Shown: positions 30,523 to 40,699, numbered from the stretch's first letter. The stretch is 64,000 nt of DNA from Acidobacteriales bacterium 59-55 (GCA_001897435.1 MKSV01000008.1:1-64000), one strand, 5' to 3'. Numbers and translations are program-made. The notes: generated from the letters alone by a model not told the origin.

Positions 30523-33153
30523 ATGAGCTGGCGCAGGTTCTTTCGACGGGGACAGGCCGACGCTGATATACAGCGCGAAATGGAGTCGTACGTGGAAGAA
30601 GAGACGGCGGAGAACGTGGCGCGCGGAATGGAACCCGATGAGGCGCGGCGGCGGGCGCGGGTGAAGCTGGGCAATGCGCAGAGGGTGAGGGAGACAGCGT
30701 GGCGGCAGAACTCGATGGGAATTTTGGAGAGCGCGTGGGGGGATCTGCGATACGCGACGCGGTTGCTGCGTCGGACGCCGGGATTCACGGTGACGGCCGT
30801 GCTGGTGATGGCACTGGGGATCGGAGCTACGGTGGCGCTGTTCACGGTAGTGCATTCGGTGGTGATGAAGCCGCTACCGTTCCGCAATTCAGGGCGGCTG
30901 ATGGATATTGCCGAAACGGACACGCACAGCGCGATGCCAGAGCATAATTTCGTTGCCAGCGCGGATTTTTTCGATTGGCAGAAGCAGGCGCGCGGGTTCG
31001 AACAGATGGCTCTCTATGGAGAGACGATTTATAGCCTCTCGGGGTCGGCGGGGCAGCTACCAGAGCAGGTAGACGCGCAGGAGACAAGCTGGAACTTGTT
31101 TCCGACGCTTGGAGTGGAGGCAGTGTTCGGCCGCTTGTTTACTGCGAGCGATGACAATGCCGAAGCCAACGGGACAGTGGTGATCACATGGGGATTGTGG
31201 AAACGGCGATACAGCGGCGATCCGTCTGTGGTAGGGAGGACGATCTTGCTGAACAGCAAACCATATACGGTGATTGGCGTGCTGCCGGCGTGGTTCGCTT
31301 ATCCGAATGCGAAGGCGCAACTGTGGACGGCGGTGCGGCACGAAGAGACTAAGACGTGGTTCACGAGATCGCATGGCGCGCATAACTTCCAGGTGGTGGG
31401 GCGGATCGCGCCTGGTGTTTCGCCAGCTCAGTCGCAGGCCGAGCTGAGTGCAATTCAGGCGCGCATCCGCCAACAATTTCCTGTGGGGCCGATTTCCGAC
31501 GCTGCGGTGCTGACGCCACTGCTAGAGTCGGAAGTGGGCAAGATCAAACCTGCGCTCTACGTGCTGTTTGCGGCGACCGGATGCCTGCTGCTGATTGCCT
31601 GCCTGAATATAGCGAATCTGCTGGTGGCACGAGCCGCCTCACGCCGCAAGGAGTCGGCGATTCGGACCGCGCTGGGCGGGAACCGGTGGCGGCTGATCCG
31701 GGAACAGGTGATGGAGAGTCTGCTGCTTTCTCTTGCTGGGGGAGGGCTGGGACTGGTGCTGGCGTGGGGCGTAGTGGAGTGGCTGGTGAAGGTGCGGACA
31801 GACCTGCCGCGAGTTTCCTCAATCCAATTGGACGGGGCCGCGATTCTGTTCGGACTGGGAGCAATGACGTTATGCGGGTTGATCGCAGGATTGGTCCCGG
31901 CTCTTTCACTGGACGACCGACAGATGCTGAACACATTGCAGGACGCATCGCGTTCGCACGCGGGAAGCAGAGACAAGGTTCGCCTGCGCCGCGCGTTGCT
32001 GACAGCGGAGGTGGCGCTGACGATGATTCTGCTGACGTCGGCCGGGCTGCTACTGAAGAGCTATCAGCGGCTGCGCGCGGTGAACCTGGGCTGCGCCACG
32101 CACAACGTGCTGACCATGAAGCTGGGATTATCCGAGGCGCGCTATGGAACTCCCACGGAACGGCTGGCATTTTTTGAGCAGCTGTTGGACCGGGTGCGGG
32201 CAATGCCGGGCGTGGAGGCGGCCGGGCTGGATACAACCCTGCCGGGGACCGGTCACCAGCGAGACGATGCTTTCACGCTCAAAGAGGCTCCGCCACCAGC
32301 GACTGGAACGTATCTCGGCGCCACCGTGCGCATCGTCGATCCGGGCTTTTTCCAGACGATGCAGATCCCGCTGATCCGCGGACGATTCTTCCAGAACAAG
32401 GAGCGGCTCAATAACGCGAACGTTGCGATTGTGACACCGGCATTCGCGCACAAGTTTTTTCCCAACTCCGATCCGATTGGGAAACACGTCGACGATGGTA
32501 ACTTCGATGGTCCGCATGTTTTCGAAATCGTAGGAGTGGTCGGCGATACGCGGGAGACCTTAGCCGGCCAGATGCAGCCGACGATTTATTACCCGCTGTA
32601 TCGCGGGAGCAACGGGTTTGCTTATCTTGTGATTCGTGGCCGAGGCGATGTGGAGGATTTCGCGCTTCCGGCTCAGAAGATCATTGCGAGCATGGACCCA
32701 GATCTGGCTGTGGGTGACATTCTGACGATGGAGCAGATTCTGGGGAAGGCCTCGCTGGATGCGAACTTCAATGCGACATTGCTGGTTTTCTTTGCGTTGC
32801 TCTCGCTGGTGCTGGCGGGGGTGGGCATCTTCGGGGTCCTGTCGTACCTGGTGGCGCAGCGAACGCAGGAGATTGGAATTCGGATGGCGTTGGGCGCTCA
32901 GCGCGATCGGGTACTAGGGCATGTGTTGCTGGATGGGCTGAAACCTGCACTGATCGGATTAATGCTAGGGCTCGTGGGGAGCGTCGTGGCGGGGCGCCTT
33001 ATTCGCTCTATGCTGTATGCGACGCGTCCGCTCGATCCTATCGTGTTTGTGTTGGTGAGTGTGGTACTGCTGACGGTGGCGGGTGCAGCGTGCATGGCAC
33101 CGGCGTGGCGTGCTTCCCGGCTAGATCCGATGCAAGCGCTTCGAACCGAGTAG
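30523..33153 (+). CDS. ADOP-type ABC transporter permease (MacB/FtsX-like)
   Basis: An 876-aa permease. The layout is a soluble permease-prefix domain (residues 1-60, MESYVEEETAENVARGMEPDEARRRARVKLG), TM1 (GFTVTAVLVMALGIGATVALF), a MacB-like periplasmic core and a FtsX domain around 345-450. A second periplasmic core and second FtsX domain follow, ending PAWRASRLDPMQALRTE. Such duplicated orphan permeases lack an encoded ATPase partner, as here; they probably transmit force or signals for export or stress response. AGGAGGCGAT precedes the ATG. Confidence 0.9.
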   Translation: MSWRRFFRRGQADADIQREMESYVEEETAENVARGMEPDEARRRARVKLGNAQRVRETAWRQNSMGILESAWGDLRYATRLLRRTPGFTVTAVLVMALGIGATVALFTVVHSVVMKPLPFRNSGRLMDIAETDTHSAMPEHNFVASADFFDWQKQARGFEQMALYGETIYSLSGSAGQLPEQVDAQETSWNLFPTLGVEAVFGRLFTASDDNAEANGTVVITWGLWKRRYSGDPSVVGRTILLNSKPYTVIGVLPAWFAYPNAKAQLWTAVRHEETKTWFTRSHGAHNFQVVGRIAPGVSPAQSQAELSAIQARIRQQFPVGPISDAAVLTPLLESEVGKIKPALYVLFAATGCLLLIACLNIANLLVARAASRRKESAIRTALGGNRWRLIREQVMESLLLSLAGGGLGLVLAWGVVEWLVKVRTDLPRVSSIQLDGAAILFGLGAMTLCGLIAGLVPALSLDDRQMLNTLQDASRSHAGSRDKVRLRRALLTAEVALTMILLTSAGLLLKSYQRLRAVNLGCATHNVLTMKLGLSEARYGTPTERLAFFEQLLDRVRAMPGVEAAGLDTTLPGTGHQRDDAFTLKEAPPPATGTYLGATVRIVDPGFFQTMQIPLIRGRFFQNKERLNNANVAIVTPAFAHKFFPNSDPIGKHVDDGNFDGPHVFEIVGVVGDTRETLAGQMQPTIYYPLYRGSNGFAYLVIRGRGDVEDFALPAQKIIASMDPDLAVGDILTMEQILGKASLDANFNATLLVFFALLSLVLAGVGIFGVLSYLVAQRTQEIGIRMALGAQRDRVLGHVLLDGLKPALIGLMLGLVGSVVAGRLIRSMLYATRPLDPIVFVLVSVVLLTVAGAACMAPAWRASRLDPMQALRTE

Positions 33154-33172
33154 CACCGACTAAACGGCGGTC

Positions 33173-33200
33173 GACGCCAAATCGCCGAGGCGCTTATTGA
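33173..33200 (+). repeat. Short dispersed repeat type A, copy 2
   Basis: GACGCCAAATCGCCGAGGCG plus CTTATTGA, 24 of 28 matches to 28772-28799. It lies 20 bp after the ADOP stop in a 750-bp gap (33154-33906) that otherwise holds one doubtful minus-strand ORF and a degenerate match to repeat B at 33546. Confidence 0.5.
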
Positions 33201-33372
33201 GCGACTCGGGTCAAGAAGTCTGAGGGCTACAGCAGGACCCAAAGCGTGCTCGATTTCGGTGACAGAAGTCGAAACCGTTCCGGTTTGCCTCGACCGTTGA
33301 GCAGTAGTCCAGCGAGCTTTCGGTACGTGTTTTGGGCCGCTTCACACCGGCATAATTCGTTCGGTGACATTT

Positions 33373-33663
33373 CTATCTAACTCGTCCGAACACCACGTAA
33401 ATTGGAGGAATGAAAATCTCAATTGCCGCCCATAATGGCACATTTCGATTCGGATCTTGCCAGTCGCTCAGAACGTTGGCCCTGCTTGCCAGTTTATCGA
33501 TAACATTGCGGGCTGCCGAACCGCAAAAGCTTGGGACCATGTTTAATGAGCGTATTGCTCTGACGTGAGTGACCGTGTCAACTCTGCGAGATCGGTAGGG
33601 TTGGCTTTCGTAATTGTGGTTGTTTCCCGAGGTCAGAGCGAGCAACAGCCTCAGCAGTTTCAT
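33373..33663 (-). CDS. Possible small membrane protein, doubtful
   Basis: A 96-aa frame with a good ribosome site (AGGAGG 6 bp before ATG 33663) and a hydrophobic start (MKLLRLLLALTSG) and end (LWAAIEIFIPPIYVVFGRVR). The middle runs through a degenerate copy of the dispersed repeat (VRAIRSLN), which argues that the frame is fortuitous or that a repeat invaded a former gene. No family is recognised. Confidence 0.25.
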   Translation of the reverse strand: MKLLRLLLALTSGNNHNYESQPYRSRRVDTVTHVRAIRSLNMVPSFCGSAARNVIDKLASRANVLSDWQDPNRNVPLWAAIEIFIPPIYVVFGRVR

Positions 33664-33906
33664 CGCCGGCCTCCTTGTCTCCCGCGCTTCAAGCGCGTCG
33701 ATAACTTGGAAGCTCAACGCATCCCGCTGGAGACAAGCCTTCTCGTCCCATCTGTTATCGCCGGAAGAGCGCGGTCCATTAGCATTGCCTCGAACGTGTT
33801 CGCTGCAGGATTGTCAAGATTCCCTGCAAATTTTTCCCTTTTTGCGGGGATTAGTGAACACTGGAAGCATGACCCCTGTAGGTCAGTCGATTCAGGAGGA
33901 ACCCTC

Positions 33907-35040
33907 ATGGCAGCTTCCTTGAGCCCAACATCATATCCAGAGTCCAGATGTGTGACAAGCGCCTCTGGCAGGGATGGTAGGAATTACCCAGGCGCTTTCG
34001 CTCCGTATTTTGTCATTTCATCCGTGACGGCTGCGCTCGCTCTTGTGACGGCGAGCGAATGTAGTTCCGTGACACACCTCCCATCGCTGCTTTACGGTGT
34101 TGTGCTTTGGGGATGGTGGGGTCTGCTTGCAAGTTTTTTTTGGATGATCGGGAGAGAACTTCCATCCATGACGCCGTTTTCTCCCCGTTTTGCGATAGCT
34201 CACCTATTCGCCGCTCCGCTGGCGGCATATGTTCATCTCATTCTCCTATGGAGTCTTGGCTACACGGTGGTCGCTGCACAGCGTGCTAGCGTCTTAGAAG
34301 CGGACTGGCATCGATTGATTGAACTCAATCGCTTCGGAACCGAGATCCTCATCTACGGCTTCATTGTCGGAGTGATCGGAGCGATCCAGTACCACATCCG
34401 TTCTCAACGTGATGCCATCCATTCCTCAGAGTTGCAGAGACAACTGGCTTCGGCTCAGCTACAGGCACTGCAGATGCAGATGGAGCCGCACTTTCTATTC
34501 AATACCTTGAACGCGATCACGACGCTGGTGGAGCTTGGACGGCAGCATGAAGCGGCACAAATGTTGACACATCTGAACAATATTCTGAGAACCACGCTGG
34601 CCAGAACTACGCCGCAGAAGGTTCCGCTCTCGCAGGAACTTGAAATTGTAGAAGATTATCTCGCCATAGAACGTGTCCGTTTCGCCGACAGACTGCAGTT
34701 GGACATCCGTATCGAGCAAGGAGCACTCTCGGGCCTCGTGCCAAGTTTTCTTCTCCAACCCATCGTAGAAAATGCCATTCGGCATGGGATTGCGCATTGT
34801 GAAGATCAGGGCGTGATTGAGACCGTGATCCGCCGCGATGGCGCAAGCCTGCACATGCGTATTCGCGATACTGGTCCGGGAGCGCCAGCGTTGAAGCAAG
34901 ATGGAAACGGTATAGGACTGAAAAACACGAGGGAGCGCCTCCACCACTTCTATCAGGACCGATTTGAGATGACAGCGGCACCTATGGAAGCAGGAGGATT
35001 TGAGGTGGCGATCTCCATCCCATACGAAGCATGCGCCTAA
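33907..35040 (+). CDS. LytS/YehU-type sensor histidine kinase
   Basis: A 377-aa kinase with four membrane segments in the first 150 residues, then a linker (SSELQRQLASAQLQALQMQ) and the His_kinase domain: MEPHFLFNTLNAITTL with the phospho-acceptor His near 197, LQPIVENAIRHGI (N box) and DTGPG with GIGLKNTRERL (G boxes). ATG 33907 has AGGAGG 7 bp upstream; the longer track start at 33565 crosses repeat sequence. Its end overlaps the response-regulator start by 10 bp. It resembles the kinase at 9372 in layout but is clearly divergent. Confidence 0.9.
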   Translation: MAASLSPTSYPESRCVTSASGRDGRNYPGAFAPYFVISSVTAALALVTASECSSVTHLPSLLYGVVLWGWWGLLASFFWMIGRELPSMTPFSPRFAIAHLFAAPLAAYVHLILLWSLGYTVVAAQRASVLEADWHRLIELNRFGTEILIYGFIVGVIGAIQYHIRSQRDAIHSSELQRQLASAQLQALQMQMEPHFLFNTLNAITTLVELGRQHEAAQMLTHLNNILRTTLARTTPQKVPLSQELEIVEDYLAIERVRFADRLQLDIRIEQGALSGLVPSFLLQPIVENAIRHGIAHCEDQGVIETVIRRDGASLHMRIRDTGPGAPALKQDGNGIGLKNTRERLHHFYQDRFEMTAAPMEAGGFEVAISIPYEACA

Positions 35041-35804
35041 AAGCCCTGATTGCCGATGACGAACCTCTGGCGCGAGAGCGTCTGAGACTCTTGTTGGCAA
35101 GCGATCCTGATGTCTCAGTCACCTCCGAATGCCGCAACGGTAAGGAGGTGATTGCTGCGCTCAATCACTCCACATTTGATGTGCTTTTCCTGGATATTCA
35201 GATGCCCGGCCGAGGCGGCTTCGAAGTCCTGCAAGAAGTCGATGCTGAGAGGAGACCCGCGACCATCTTCGTGACAGCACACAACCAATATGCCGTTCAG
35301 GCCTTTGAGGTCAATGCGCTGGATTACCTGACCAAACCTGTCGAGTTGTCTCGCCTCCAGGCAACGCTGGCGCGCGTCAAGGATGGTATCGCATCCCGAT
35401 CTCCCCTGAATGATCCGCGGCAATGGCAATCCGTGCTTGCGTATCTCGAACGAGCCCTCTCGGCTCGATCCGATTACCCGAAGAGGCTTCTCGTGCCCAA
35501 CGGGAGTAAAGACATCTTCGTTGCTGTCGATGATATCGACTGGATCGAAGCAGCGGACTACTACGCTTGCCTTCACGTCGGTCCAAAGCGGCACATGATT
35601 CGGGAGACCATCAAAGACCTCGCTCAGACGCTCGATCCGCAAAAGTTTGTTCGCATACATCGCTCGGTTATTGTGAATGCCACCAAAGTCTCCGAGATCT
35701 TCCGCGAGGGGCGAGGCGAGGGCGTTGTCGTTCTGGTCAACGGGGAGCGCCTCCGCATGAGCAAAGGTGGGTGGCATAGTCTGCTAGCCATCAGCCATAA
35801 GTAG
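35031..35804 (+). CDS. LytTR-family response regulator
   Basis: A 257-aa regulator: receiver domain with LIADDEPLARE, Asp55 in FLDIQMPG and YLTKPVE, then a LytTR DNA-binding domain (VDDIDWIEAADYYACLHV, KFVRIHRSVIVNATKV). The start lies inside the kinase stop region, so expression is coupled. The Oar-like receptor gene begins 126 bp downstream on the same strand and is the natural candidate target. Confidence 0.9.
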   Translation: MRLKALIADDEPLARERLRLLLASDPDVSVTSECRNGKEVIAALNHSTFDVLFLDIQMPGRGGFEVLQEVDAERRPATIFVTAHNQYAVQAFEVNALDYLTKPVELSRLQATLARVKDGIASRSPLNDPRQWQSVLAYLERALSARSDYPKRLLVPNGSKDIFVAVDDIDWIEAADYYACLHVGPKRHMIRETIKDLAQTLDPQKFVRIHRSVIVNATKVSEIFREGRGEGVVVLVNGERLRMSKGGWHSLLAISHK

Positions 35805-35930
35805 GAAGACCGCACCGCTTGCTTGGAACGGTGCTACCGCTATCGTCTTCCCTGCAATATCTATGCGCTTAGCTGCAAATCTCTCGAATTGCGAAACAGA
35901 TCCCTTGACCCTCATTACGAGGGCAACTAT

Positions 35931-38738
35931 ATGTTTGGTCATTTTGGAAGAGCCTGGAGCGCACGAAGATCGGTAGTGCTGTTCGCGTGCATTGTTCTGC
36001 TGCATGCGAGGTCTGGTTTGGCGCAGCAGTCTTGCCTCAACGGTATACGTATCGAAGGGATGGTGAACGATCCATCGGGTGCCGCTATCGTTGGAGCTCA
36101 TATCGGCATACCAGACGGTGAAGAGGCCATCTCAGACGCCACGGGTGCCTTTCTTTTCGCCTGCGTTGCCGGATCTTCCATGCCGCTTCAGATCGAGGCG
36201 AAAGGCTTCACGCCAACGACGCTTACAGCCGCAGCACCGGCGGGAAGCACCGCGAGGGTTTCGGCCCGCTTGGCAATCGCGGCCGTGACGACCGATGTCC
36301 AGGTGAACGCCAACGCGACCGATGCTCTTGACACGAACAGCGGAGCCGGCACGACAACCCTTAATGAGGACGACATCCGGCAGTTGCCCGACGACCCGGA
36401 CGATCTTTTGCAGCAGTTGCAACTGCTGGCCTCGACCGGAGGGGGCGCCGCTACCTCCGCGAACGTGGTCGTGGATGGTTTCCAGAATGGAAGCGCGTTA
36501 CCTCCTAAGAGTTCGATCGCCTCCATCCGCGTCAACCCGGACCCCATCTCGCCCGAGTACGAAAAGCCGGATTCTCAAGGAGGCCGGATCGAGATCACCA
36601 CGAAGCCGGGCGCGTCCTCGCTTCACGGCGCTCTTTTTCTGACTGATAGCGACGGCAGCTTTAATGCCACTGATCCCTTTTCCGTCACCGTGACCCCAGC
36701 TGGAAGGAGGAGATACGGGTTTGAGCTAAGTGGCCCGATTCGGATGAACAAGAGCGGTTTCGCGTTGGCGCTGGAGAAACGCGACATCGATGAATTCAAC
36801 GTCGTCAATGCACTCCAGCTCGGACCCAATGGTGATCTAGGCCCGAACGGTAACGGCGTTCCTCTCCTCGAGACGGTTCCGGCGGCACAACGGCTCTGGA
36901 TTGCATCAGCCAGATCCGATGTCCAGCTCGGACCGAAAGATATGGCAACCGTCTCCTATGATGCAAACGTGAACAACCGCACCAACCAGGGAGTCGGCGG
37001 CCTCGTGACAGCCGACGCTGGCTACACCAGCAGAGTCGCGGAGTATGATTTGCGCTTTTCGAACACCTATACCGTCAACGCGAACGTGCTCCAGGAGACT
37101 CGAATCGGATACACATGGAAACGAACCGATGAGGCGCCGAACTCTTCGAGCCCCTCCCTGCAAGTGGCCGGATACTTTAACAGCGGTGGCGCACCTAGCC
37201 AGAATCTCAATGATCGCGAGCGGGACCTGGAGATCGATGACGATGTGATGATTGTGCGGGGAAAGCACCAGATCAAGATCGGTGCCCAGTCCCTTGGCAT
37301 CTTCGTTCACAACTACAACCCGAATACGTTCAATGGCGCTTATGTCTTTGGCGGCGGGGCTGCTCCTGAGCTTGACAGCAGCGGCAATCCAACCGGGCAG
37401 ACAGTAACGATTACTCCGCTCGAACAATATCGGCGTGCCCTGGATGACCTGCCAGGCGGGACACCGACTACGTATCAGATCACGATGGGAAACCCACTGG
37501 TGCCCTATACCCAATGGAGATTGGGCCTATTCGCTGAAGACACCATCAAGTTGCAGCCACGATTGGCGGTGACGGCCGGTCTTCGTTACAGCTTTCAGAC
37601 TTCGCCCAGCACCTTTGCGAACTTCGGTCCGAGGCTTGGGCTAGCGTGGTCGCCTGACAGAAAATCGAGCTGGACCCTCCACGCTAGAGCCGGCATCTTC
37701 AACATTCCCGTCGACATTGCCGACGCAGACCAGGCTTACCGGCTGAACGGTGTCCGCCAAGCTCAAACGACCGTGTATTCGCCCAGCTATTCCGTTCCCC
37801 TGGTGCCGATCGCTGGGTCGGCGCAGGTGGGAACACGCTGGCAGTTCCCGCATGCGTACGAACAAATTCCCGTAGGTGAGCTTGCTGTAGGGCTTGAGCG
37901 TGATCTACCCCATCACTGGCATCCAGATGTCTGGTTCACTTGGTCCTCTGCGTGGGGTGATCCGCTGACGGTTAACATCAATGCTCCCTACGTTGCCTCG
38001 AGCACTGGGTCGGCGCCCAATCCCATCGCTGCCCTCGATGCGCCGCGCCCCGGAGCGCCGAACTTGAATATCTTCGAGTTTCAGAACTCCGCGCACAACC
38101 GTGGCAGCGTCTTCTGGGCTGGAATTGAACAGAAAAGCTATAAGCACTGGACGTTAAACCTCGGACTTTGGAACTGCAACTTTCGATCCAATGGCGGAAC
38201 GTCGCAACCGATTGGAATCACTCCGCAGTCTACATATTCTAAGCACGGAGAGTATTCACGTCCGGACTGGCAATCAAGTGGCGCTCTTATCGAAAGCGAT
38301 CTGCGATTTCCGTTCAAGCTTGTCCTTTCCACGCAGGTCTACTGGCACTACGGCACACCCTACAACCTCACGACGGGCGTCGACGCAAACGGTGACGGCA
38401 CATTTAATGACCGCCCTTCCTTTGCTTCGACTACGGGAAATGGCGATTATCAGACTCCCTTTGGATTAATGACAGTCAACACGGTAAACGGGAACGCTCC
38501 ACGAAACCTGGGGACGATGCCCGTGATCGTGCATATGTACTCGAACCTGAGTCGCGTCTTCGAGTTCGGAGACAAAGATCACGTGCGGACCCTCACGTTC
38601 AATGCCCGAGCCGTTAATTTGCTGAACCACACGAACGTGACCGCCGTCGGGACCGTTGTTTCATCGTCGAGCCTTGGTCAGCCATTGGCGGCTGAGGCCG
38701 CCAGGCGGATTGAGCTTGGAACGAGATTCTCGTTTTGA
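35931..38738 (+). CDS. Oar-like TonB-dependent outer-membrane receptor
   Basis: A 935-aa protein. A signal peptide (VVLFACIVLLHARSGLAQ) is followed by a carboxypeptidase-regulatory-like beta-sandwich (IRIEGMVNDPSGAAIVGAHIGIPDGEEAISDATGAFLF, about 45-100), a plug-like region (DDIRQLPDDPDDLLQQLQLLAS, then RIEITTKPGASSLHGALF) and a long beta-barrel ending RRIELGTRFSF with the C-terminal Phe expected for outer-membrane insertion. In Acidobacteria such receptors are numerous and often tied to polymer or siderophore uptake. ATG 35931 follows GAGGG; the track start at 35823 adds no sensible sequence. It probably belongs to the LytS/LytTR regulon. Confidence 0.85.
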   Translation: MFGHFGRAWSARRSVVLFACIVLLHARSGLAQQSCLNGIRIEGMVNDPSGAAIVGAHIGIPDGEEAISDATGAFLFACVAGSSMPLQIEAKGFTPTTLTAAAPAGSTARVSARLAIAAVTTDVQVNANATDALDTNSGAGTTTLNEDDIRQLPDDPDDLLQQLQLLASTGGGAATSANVVVDGFQNGSALPPKSSIASIRVNPDPISPEYEKPDSQGGRIEITTKPGASSLHGALFLTDSDGSFNATDPFSVTVTPAGRRRYGFELSGPIRMNKSGFALALEKRDIDEFNVVNALQLGPNGDLGPNGNGVPLLETVPAAQRLWIASARSDVQLGPKDMATVSYDANVNNRTNQGVGGLVTADAGYTSRVAEYDLRFSNTYTVNANVLQETRIGYTWKRTDEAPNSSSPSLQVAGYFNSGGAPSQNLNDRERDLEIDDDVMIVRGKHQIKIGAQSLGIFVHNYNPNTFNGAYVFGGGAAPELDSSGNPTGQTVTITPLEQYRRALDDLPGGTPTTYQITMGNPLVPYTQWRLGLFAEDTIKLQPRLAVTAGLRYSFQTSPSTFANFGPRLGLAWSPDRKSSWTLHARAGIFNIPVDIADADQAYRLNGVRQAQTTVYSPSYSVPLVPIAGSAQVGTRWQFPHAYEQIPVGELAVGLERDLPHHWHPDVWFTWSSAWGDPLTVNINAPYVASSTGSAPNPIAALDAPRPGAPNLNIFEFQNSAHNRGSVFWAGIEQKSYKHWTLNLGLWNCNFRSNGGTSQPIGITPQSTYSKHGEYSRPDWQSSGALIESDLRFPFKLVLSTQVYWHYGTPYNLTTGVDANGDGTFNDRPSFASTTGNGDYQTPFGLMTVNTVNGNAPRNLGTMPVIVHMYSNLSRVFEFGDKDHVRTLTFNARAVNLLNHTNVTAVGTVVSSSSLGQPLAAEAARRIELGTRFSF

Positions 38739-38846
38739 CAGAAGAAATCGATGGTTCGCTGCCGATGTGTGAAGGTTCCCTGCAAAATGCTGGCATCCCC
38801 TCCTTTAAGAGGTCATGGTAAACGTGGCTCGACATTGGAGGGCAGG

Positions 38847-39809
38847 ATGGCATTAGCGTCATTCTTCAGTCAGACAGGATCGACAGGTGTTCCCTACGTC
38901 GTGTCGGAGATCCACGCGTTGCTGGAAAGGCTGGGCCTTCGTCATGGCGTTTCCGTCTCCACAATGTGGGTGTTCTTTTCAGGCTGTGGCCTAGCTGAGT
39001 TGCTTTTGAGCTTTTTGGTCTGTACACCGCTCGAGCGGTTCTGGCCTCTCACGACCTGGCCGAAGCGTCATTCCATTGCGGCGGACGTTGCCTATGCGTT
39101 GTTTGTTCGAACCGTCTTGTTTCCCCTCATCGCGTTCTTCGAATACGATTGGCTACGTCATACCCTCGATGGCTTCCTGTCTGCACATGGAGCTCCGGTG
39201 CCGACGCTTTCATGGCTCTTGCCGTGGCCTCCACTCGCCTTCCTGCTGAGTTTCGCAATACTCGACTTCGCGGACTATTGGCGCCATCGCCTCTCCCATC
39301 GATATGGGTGGTGGTACGGCATCCATTCCCTCCACCATGCCGAAGATCAAATGACGTTCTGGTCGGATGACCGGTCGCACATCCTCGAGGACGCGATTAC
39401 CTATGTATGGCTGATCGCTGTGGGCCTATGCATCGGGGTCCCGTCGATGCAATTCCCATTTCTTATCCTGGGCTTCCGCTTCCTGGGTAGCATCACGCAC
39501 GCGAACACCAGAGTGAGCTACGGAAGAGTTGGAGAGCGGATCGTCATCTCTCCGCAATTCCACAGAACGCATCATGCTCTGAAAGCTGCAGGCCGACGCA
39601 GCTCGAACTATGGAACGGCTCTGCCGTGGTGGGACATGCTGTTTGGTACCGCAAGGTTCCATGACTCAACTGTCGAAACAGGAGACGCTGGTGCCGAGCC
39701 GGCACTGGTGAGCGGTTCTTGGGGCGAGCAGCAGGCCGCAGGCTTTCGACGGATGATCCGCTTGGGCCGGCGCGGCAGAGGTTTGCTGGCCGGGAAGAGC
39801 GGATCGTGA
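38847..39809 (+). CDS. Sterol desaturase / fatty-acid hydroxylase family protein
   Basis: A 320-aa membrane protein with about five hydrophobic segments and the histidine clusters of the di-iron hydroxylase superfamily: HRLSH, HSLHH and FHRTHH, plus DFADYWRHR. These enzymes use O2 to hydroxylate or desaturate lipids at the inner membrane; the lipid is unknown. GGAGGG lies 5 bp before ATG 38847. Its stop overlaps the GTG start of the next gene, so the two products are probably made together. Confidence 0.85.
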   Translation: MALASFFSQTGSTGVPYVVSEIHALLERLGLRHGVSVSTMWVFFSGCGLAELLLSFLVCTPLERFWPLTTWPKRHSIAADVAYALFVRTVLFPLIAFFEYDWLRHTLDGFLSAHGAPVPTLSWLLPWPPLAFLLSFAILDFADYWRHRLSHRYGWWYGIHSLHHAEDQMTFWSDDRSHILEDAITYVWLIAVGLCIGVPSMQFPFLILGFRFLGSITHANTRVSYGRVGERIVISPQFHRTHHALKAAGRRSSNYGTALPWWDMLFGTARFHDSTVETGDAGAEPALVSGSWGEQQAAGFRRMIRLGRRGRGLLAGKSGS

Positions 39810-40537
39810 CGGCGGCTATCATCGCGGATTGGACCACCCGGGTCCTCCAGCACGGCGAATTGGGAGCGAGTCAACTCGACGGTTGGGAGATCGAGGCCTA
39901 CGAACAATACAGCGCGAAGGTCCGCACTCCGGACTATCCATGCTTCTTTGGGCAGGGCGCAGAAGCTCGCGGGGAGATGCTCTATTGCTTTTCAAATAAA
40001 GATAACAACGACGACCTTACGGTGAATCTCACCACGTTTGTAAACCTGATCGCCGTTGCGCCCTATGAGCGCTCCAGCTTAGCCGCCTTCTTCGAGCCCG
40101 ATCCGACGATCTCGAATCATGAATCTTTTGTTACGCGTTTCTGGGAAGTGCTTCAGACTCTTCATGAACACGATCCCCTTCCGGTCGGCACCCGGGCGCC
40201 CGATGATCCGCTCTGGGAGTTCTCCTTTCAGCAATGCGAGATGTTCGTCGTGGGCGCCTCGCCAACTTACCAGCGCCGACGCAGCAGAGATCTCGGCCCG
40301 GGCATGGTCCTGGTCTTCCAACCAAGATCTCTTTTTATCGATCCAGCTACATTGCAGCCGATCGCGGCTCCCATGCGGCAACGTCTTCACAAGCGCATGT
40401 TGGCTTACGACGGAATGCCCGTACATCCGGATATCGGTTTCTATGGGCAATCGACAAACCGCGAGTGGAAGCAGTATGCATTGCCGGATGACAACGAGCC
40501 GCTCATGGGGATGTGTCCATTTCACACACGCTTATAG
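39806..40537 (+). CDS. YqcI/YcgG-family protein
   Basis: A 243-aa soluble protein with the family landmarks DGWEIEAYEQYSAKVRTPDYPCFFG, FWEVLQTLHEHDP, DPLWEFSFQQCEMFV, SRDLGPGMVLVFQPRSLF, AYDGMPVHPDIG and EWKQYALPDDNEP. Some relatives have been linked to heme-dependent oxygenase-like chemistry, but this member's reaction is unknown. The GTG start at 39806 overlaps the preceding stop by four bases (GTGA) and matches the family N-terminus. Pairing with a di-iron hydroxylase suggests a joint pathway. Confidence 0.8.
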   Translation: MTAAIIADWTTRVLQHGELGASQLDGWEIEAYEQYSAKVRTPDYPCFFGQGAEARGEMLYCFSNKDNNDDLTVNLTTFVNLIAVAPYERSSLAAFFEPDPTISNHESFVTRFWEVLQTLHEHDPLPVGTRAPDDPLWEFSFQQCEMFVVGASPTYQRRRSRDLGPGMVLVFQPRSLFIDPATLQPIAAPMRQRLHKRMLAYDGMPVHPDIGFYGQSTNREWKQYALPDDNEPLMGMCPFHTRL

Positions 40538-40699
40538 ATAAGCACTTCAAGTATCATCAACTGGCCTACAGCTGTTATGACTCGAATCAGACTTGCATCA
40601 TCCTGCGATTCGCCGCTTCAGACCAGAAATCGTGGTCGAGCAGTTGACCTAGAAATCAAGAGGCTAATACCAACGTCTCATATGCAGGAAAGGGGCTAT

